NCBI GenBank assembly: GCA_036939755.1
Contig: JALLAZ010000242.1
Span: forward strand, 1 to 19,026
Reading direction: 5' to 3'
Source: Stephanodiscus triporus
Taxonomy: Eukaryota > Bacillariophyta > Thalassiosirophyceae > Thalassiosirales > Thalassiosiraceae
Length of the DNA: 19,026 nucleotides
The notes under the pieces were generated by a model. That model was not told where the DNA came from and ran no database searches. It saw nothing but the letters and a program-made list of their open reading frames with translations. The position numbers and the translations under genes were made by a program. This document shows, piece after piece, positions 17,968 through 19,026 of the stretch. Position 1 is the stretch's first letter; the number at the start of each line of letters is the position of its first letter.

Positions 17968-18185
17968 CTAAAAATTTGGGGAATGAGCTGCACAATGATG
18001 ACGATGCCGATAGGTCTTTAGCCGTTTGGATCTACAACAAAAAGGGACAACATCAATTAAAGTCCTGGTATCTACTCTTCCCAGAACGGGGCGTGGCTAT
18101 TGAGTTATATGACGGCACTGGGGTATCATGGAATGGCTTATCTTGTGGACATTGTCTGCTGTGCCAGATTTGTCCGATGGGGATG
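17961..18185 (+). pseudogene. Unrecognised coding fragment with an SWYLLFPERG...SWNG motif
   Basis: One plus-strand frame stays open and looks coding for about 70 residues: LAVWIYNKKGQHQLKSWYLL, then FPERGVAIELYDGTGVSWNG, then CGHCLLC. The pattern 'WYLLFP...GVAI.L..GT..SWNG..C.HC' reminds me of repeated, transposon-associated catalytic-domain proteins in algal genomes, but that is only an impression. There is no ATG start; the frame begins after a stop at 17958-17960 and degenerates into low-complexity sequence with A11 at 18240-18250. It lies head-to-head with the Cys-rich exon, so the two cannot be one gene. Confidence 0.35.
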
Positions 18186-18362
18186 GACTTCTTTCACTGT
18201 TTTGTTCTATATCTAGGAATTTGCACGATCATCTTCTTCAAAAAAAAAAACAGATTAAGTAATAATATCCAGTATCTGGCATGTTGAGATAAATTTCAGC
18301 TAACCCAGGCAGTTTCAGCCACGAAACGACATTTAACATAAACTCTGTACGACATCTCCATC
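18186..18362. other. Non-coding spacer before repeat copy 2
   Basis: AT-rich, with an A11 run near 18240. No open frame, RNA or regulatory element recognised. Confidence 0.4.
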
Positions 18363-18507
18363 TGTTCAGTGGTAAAGGTGACGGTGAATGATATTCTATC
18401 ACTGGATTTACGAGGTAACTTCAATTTCTGGTTAGCTCAGGAAATTATGGCAAGGTATGATGTGCGAAAGAGGAAATCAACATGAATAATAAACGAGCAC
18501 AAACTTT
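18363..18507 (+). repeat. Direct repeat copy 2: orphan 3' end of the helical-protein gene
   Basis: About 145 bp nearly identical to 13688-13841, including the eight terminal codons FSGKGDGE with the TGA and the 3' flank to AAACTTT. The rest of the gene is absent upstream. There is no poly(A) after the copy, so a retrocopy is not supported; a segmental duplication, a decayed paralogue or an assembly artefact fits better. Confidence 0.9.
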
Positions 18508-19018
18508 AAAGAATTGCTTCATAGTGGATCTTCCACTCTAGGAAGAAACCCTTCACGGTCAATCCAACTCGACCAAACTTTATGTACAGCACATTGGGAC
18601 TCTCGGTGGTGATGTTCTCGTGATAATACTTTCTCGGGTAAGAACCTGCTTTCTCCAACCTTTTATTCATGCCTCTCTTTGAATCCCATATAAGATGCCT
18701 CTGTCCACAGCCCTCAGCGAGTTCACAAGCCTTTCCGTCAAAAAGAAGAAGAGGCAAAATGACAGCCCCATTCTTGAACAACTTTCTTGAGTATGTGAAT
18801 TGGTTTTCAACCCTGCCTTTAGCACATGTAAGTTTGCTCGTGCCAAACTTTACGATGAAGAAAACATCCTTTCCTGTCTCTTCTCGAATTGCAGTAGAAT
18901 GCATATGAATTGCATTGTCAATCTGAGACTTAATCCATGTCTCTACACCGCGATTCAACACACTGACCAAGCGATGGATAATTTTCCTGGAAGTCCCACG
19001 GACGCTCAGTTGCACTAA
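18506..19018 (-). CDS. Unrecognised ORF, probably a 3' exon continuing past the window edge
   Basis: A minus-strand frame of about 170 codons ending at TAA (18508-18506), which touches the end of repeat copy 2. It has no ATG at its 5' end; the first in-frame ATG is at 18904, giving 132 residues. A possible splice acceptor (TTAGTTAG before TGCAACTG) sits at 19013-19020, so it may be the last exon of a larger gene outside the window. The sequence looks like genuine protein, with mixed composition (DVFFIVKFGTSKLTC, FKNGAVILPLLLFDG, ESPNVLYIKFGRVGLTVKG), but I do not recognise a family. Confidence 0.45.
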   Translation of the reverse strand, partial: LVQLSVRGTSRKIIHRLVSVLNRGVETWIKSQIDNAIHMHSTAIREETGKDVFFIVKFGTSKLTCAKGRVENQFTYSRKLFKNGAVILPLLLFDGKACELAEGCGQRHLIWDSKRGMNKRLEKAGSYPRKYYHENITTESPNVLYIKFGRVGLTVKGFFLEWKIHYEAIL

Positions 19019-19026
19019 CTAACTTC

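Noticed and set aside
18363..18507. Repeat copy 2 as a processed retrocopy
   Set aside because: No poly(A) tail follows the copy and no flanking target duplication is visible.

Overview
This window is nuclear DNA of a photosynthetic stramenopile, most probably a diatom. Four things point there: short GT-AG introns (about 80-125 bp), dense genes on alternating strands, a plastid protein whose signal peptide ends in the diatom-type 'LAF' cleavage site, and BTB and helical proteins of a kind I associate with diatom gene sets. The species cannot be named from the sequence.

Layout, left to right. Bases 451-3883 (+) encode exportin-7 (two exons). Bases 4111-4947 (-) encode an SAP30BP/HCNGP-type nuclear regulator. 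It shares a 242-bp divergent promoter with 5190-7088 (+), a very basic S1-domain RNA-binding protein. A small conserved-looking protein (7573-7938, -) is divergent from a three-exon plastid DUF3119 membrane protein (8225-9126, +); the space between them holds a cluster of GTTAC/GTAAC motifs. Bases 9319-11572 (-) encode a four-exon malic enzyme with a mitochondrial-looking presequence. Its upstream region, shared with a 556-residue all-helical, internally duplicated protein (12046-13716, +), is dominated by a 221-bp imperfect palindrome that looks like a foldback/MITE insertion.

After that the sequence becomes disrupted. The 3' end of the helical gene is followed by a short nucleotide-sugar glycosyltransferase fragment, then one undetermined base (N, 13925), and then the N-terminal half of an Rsm22/METTL17-like mitochondrial protein on the minus strand (13931-15310), cut off where its methyltransferase domain should begin. 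I read this as a probable assembly junction or rearrangement breakpoint. Divergent from it is a BTB/BACK protein (15643-17476, +, two exons).

The last 1.5 kb is a patchwork: a Cys-rich, AT-hook 3' exon (-), a plus-strand coding fragment, a second copy of the helical gene's 3' end (18363-18507), and an unrecognised minus-strand ORF that runs to the window edge. This suggests repeat-driven rearrangement.

The genes do not form a pathway. Most are single-copy housekeeping functions: nuclear transport, transcription/splicing regulation, RNA binding, malate metabolism, plastid biogenesis and mitoribosome assembly. The most novel items are the duplicated helical protein, the palindrome in its promoter, and the repeat/junction structure around 13.7-13.9 kb and 18.4 kb.
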